A stretch of 64,000 bases of DNA from positions 557,534 through 621,533 of the forward strand of contig NZ_JADPJH010000018.1 of NCBI RefSeq assembly GCF_023073315.1, given 5' to 3'. Below are positions 62,813-64,000 of the stretch, one piece after another (position 1 is the first letter of the stretch; every line of letters starts with the position of its first letter). This DNA is from Bradyrhizobium sp. 1. Its GTDB lineage: Bacteria > Pseudomonadota > Alphaproteobacteria > Rhizobiales > Xanthobacteraceae. The position numbers and the translations under genes were made by a program. The notes beneath the pieces were generated by a model. That model was not told the origin of the DNA. It made no database searches and saw only the letters and a list, made by a program, of their open reading frames with translations.

Positions 62813-63238
62813 TCAGCTGCCAAGCGTGGCGATCATCCGCTCGGCGTGTTCGGCGAGCACGGTCATGTCTTCCTTGCGCGTCTGCGCCGGCAGGAGCTCG
62901 ACGCCAGCCCTGACCGGCATGACATGCATGTGCAGGTGAAGAACCACCTGCCCGCTGGCGGGCTCGCTGAACTGCTGGAGGACGATGCCCTCGGCGTCGA
63001 ACGCCTTCATCGCCGCGACCGCGATCCGCTTGGCGGTCCGGGCGACCGCGGCGAGGTCGTCATCCGCGATGTCGAGAATGCCGCGCGCCGGGGCCCTCGG
63101 AATCACCAGCGTGTGTCCCGGCGAGCGCGGCATGATGTCGAGGAAGGCGAAGCTGCGGTCGTCCCTGAAAACCTCGAAGCAGGGAATCTCGCCGCGCAGG
63201 ATCTTTGCAAAGACGTTCTGATCGTCATAGGCCGTCAT
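62813..63238 (-). CDS. HIT-family (histidine triad) protein
   Basis: A 141-residue HIT hydrolase with the triad HLHMHVMPV (His-x-His-x-His) near the middle and the N-terminal FAKILRGEIPCFEVF. Such proteins hydrolyse AMP-amides, aminoacyl-AMPs or dinucleoside polyphosphates. It is convergent with the ABC operon and divergent from prmC. Confidence 0.92.
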   Translation of the reverse strand: MTAYDDQNVFAKILRGEIPCFEVFRDDRSFAFLDIMPRSPGHTLVIPRAPARGILDIADDDLAAVARTAKRIAVAAMKAFDAEGIVLQQFSEPASGQVVLHLHMHVMPVRAGVELLPAQTRKEDMTVLAEHAERMIATLGS

Positions 63239-63316
63239 GGATCCTCCCTCGCCGCCTTGCGCGGATCAAACGCGCTCCTTTCAGTTGACGCAAGCAAGTC
63301 CGCCGATCTATCCACG

Positions 63317-64000
63317 ATGCCAGGCAGGGTGGTTCCATTGGCGACGAATTCCGATTCCGGACACAGCATCGAGAGCGCGCGGCGCGCGCTAACAGTACGG
63401 CTGCAGGCGGCCGGTATCGAAGAGCCTTCCCTCGATGCGCGCCTGCTCGTCGGTGCGGCGCTGGAGCTCGACCTGACCGCCATGATGACGCAGGTGGCGC
63501 GGCAACTCACGCCGGAGGAGACCACGCGGCTCGAAGCCTATGCGCAGCGCAGGCTCGCGCATGAACCGGTCGCCCGCATTCTCGGTGCGCGCGAATTCTG
63601 GGGCATGCCGTTCCGCTTGTCCGAAGCAACTCTGGTACCGCGTCCCGACACCGAAACCGTGGTCGAGCTGGCGCTCGATATTTTTCGCGAACGCACGATC
63701 TCGGGACGGCGCCCGCGCATCGCGGATATCGGCACCGGATCGGGCGCCATCCTGCTCGCACTGCTGCACGAGATTCCCGACGCATTCGGTGTCGGCACCG
63801 ACGTCAGCCTGACGGCGCTCAATACGGCGCGCGACAATGCCGAGGCGCTCGGGCTCGCCGACCGCGCCGGCTTCGTCGCCTGCTCCTATGCGGCGGCGCT
63901 CCGCGGCCCGTTCGATCTCATCGTGTCGAACCCGCCCTACATTCCCTCGGGGGAAATTCCGAAACTGAGTATCGAGGTGCGCGAGCACGATCCGCGTCTG
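63317..64000 (+). CDS. prmC: release factor glutamine methyltransferase PrmC (partial, runs off right edge)
   Basis: PrmC (HemK) methylates the GGQ glutamine of release factors. The open frame spans 228 codons from the ATG at 63317 to the window end without a stop. It has an N-terminal helical domain (LDARLLVGAALELD), VPRPDTETVVELAL, SAM motif IADIGTGSGAILLALL, and the substrate loop VSNPPYIPSGEI. The start is provisional: GTG 63329 and TTG 63338 are in frame. Its usual neighbour prfA is 6.9 kb upstream. Confidence 0.93.
   Translation, partial: MPGRVVPLATNSDSGHSIESARRALTVRLQAAGIEEPSLDARLLVGAALELDLTAMMTQVARQLTPEETTRLEAYAQRRLAHEPVARILGAREFWGMPFRLSEATLVPRPDTETVVELALDIFRERTISGRRPRIADIGTGSGAILLALLHEIPDAFGVGTDVSLTALNTARDNAEALGLADRAGFVACSYAAALRGPFDLIVSNPPYIPSGEIPKLSIEVREHDPRL

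Overview
The window reads as chromosomal DNA of an alphaproteobacterium of the Bradyrhizobium/Rhodopseudomonas group, most probably Bradyrhizobium. Reasons: strong GC bias at third codon positions; core genes of rhizobial type (cobS-cobT, a dnaJ-like gene divergent from bolA, CNNM-aroB-aroK, xerD-accA, lysC-ptsP-prfA); HWE-family histidine kinases; many periplasmic-binding-protein ABC systems; and many long palindromic extragenic repeats of at least three families. No rRNA, tRNA, CRISPR array, insertion sequence or phage gene was recognised.

Layout. 1-3.4 kb: small proteins, a DUF2235 hydrolase, a PilZ protein and a membrane protein among long inverted repeats. 3.4-10.0 kb (minus strand): an OYE flavoenzyme, a Bug-type binding protein, a phytase-like protein, then cobT, a GNAT gene and cobS, tightly packed. 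10.4-13.4 kb: a DedA gene, a three-gene redox/LysR cassette, and a second decayed DedA 3' end beyond it. 13.4-17.0 kb: two adjacent HWE kinases, one with a receiver domain, and several small proteins. 17.2-19.6 kb: a divergent pair of citrate synthase homologues, one fused to a helix-turn-helix domain, with inverted repeats between them. 19.8-26.5 kb: core genes (DnaJ-like, BolA, CNNM/CBS, aroB, aroK, xerD, accA). 26.9-29.3 kb: a YafK-type L,D-transpeptidase lipoprotein and a vapBC-like toxin-antitoxin pair.

29.3-37.5 kb is a complete amide-use module: an Urt/Fmd-like five-part ABC importer, an amidase with the Rhodococcus-type Lys96-Ser171-Ser195 arrangement, a binding protein without a signal peptide (AmiC-like), and a divergent MarR regulator with a perfect 12-bp palindrome in the shared promoter. 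37.7-52.8 kb is core: secA, a parvulin isomerase, argJ, a TadG-like protein, mutT, a degenerate methyltransferase, comF, grxC, a nitrilase homologue, DUF1178, an EamA transporter, ubiG, a PH-domain protein and lysC.

53-64 kb: ptsP and prfA are followed by prmC only after 6.9 kb holding a MarR regulator, a protein resembling the RNA polymerase alpha C-terminal domain, a second branched-chain-type ABC importer (with a permease-ATPase fusion and a terminator after the binding protein) and a HIT protein. This looks like an accessory cassette between two genes that are usually adjacent. prmC runs off the right edge.

No wholly novel defence or mobile system was seen. The most interesting points are the HTH-citrate synthase pair with its operator-like repeats, the AmiC-like/MarR/amidase/importer module, the DedA 3'-end duplication around a cassette, the alpha-CTD-like protein opposite a transport operon, and repeat-derived coding sequence at the end of the DUF2235 gene.
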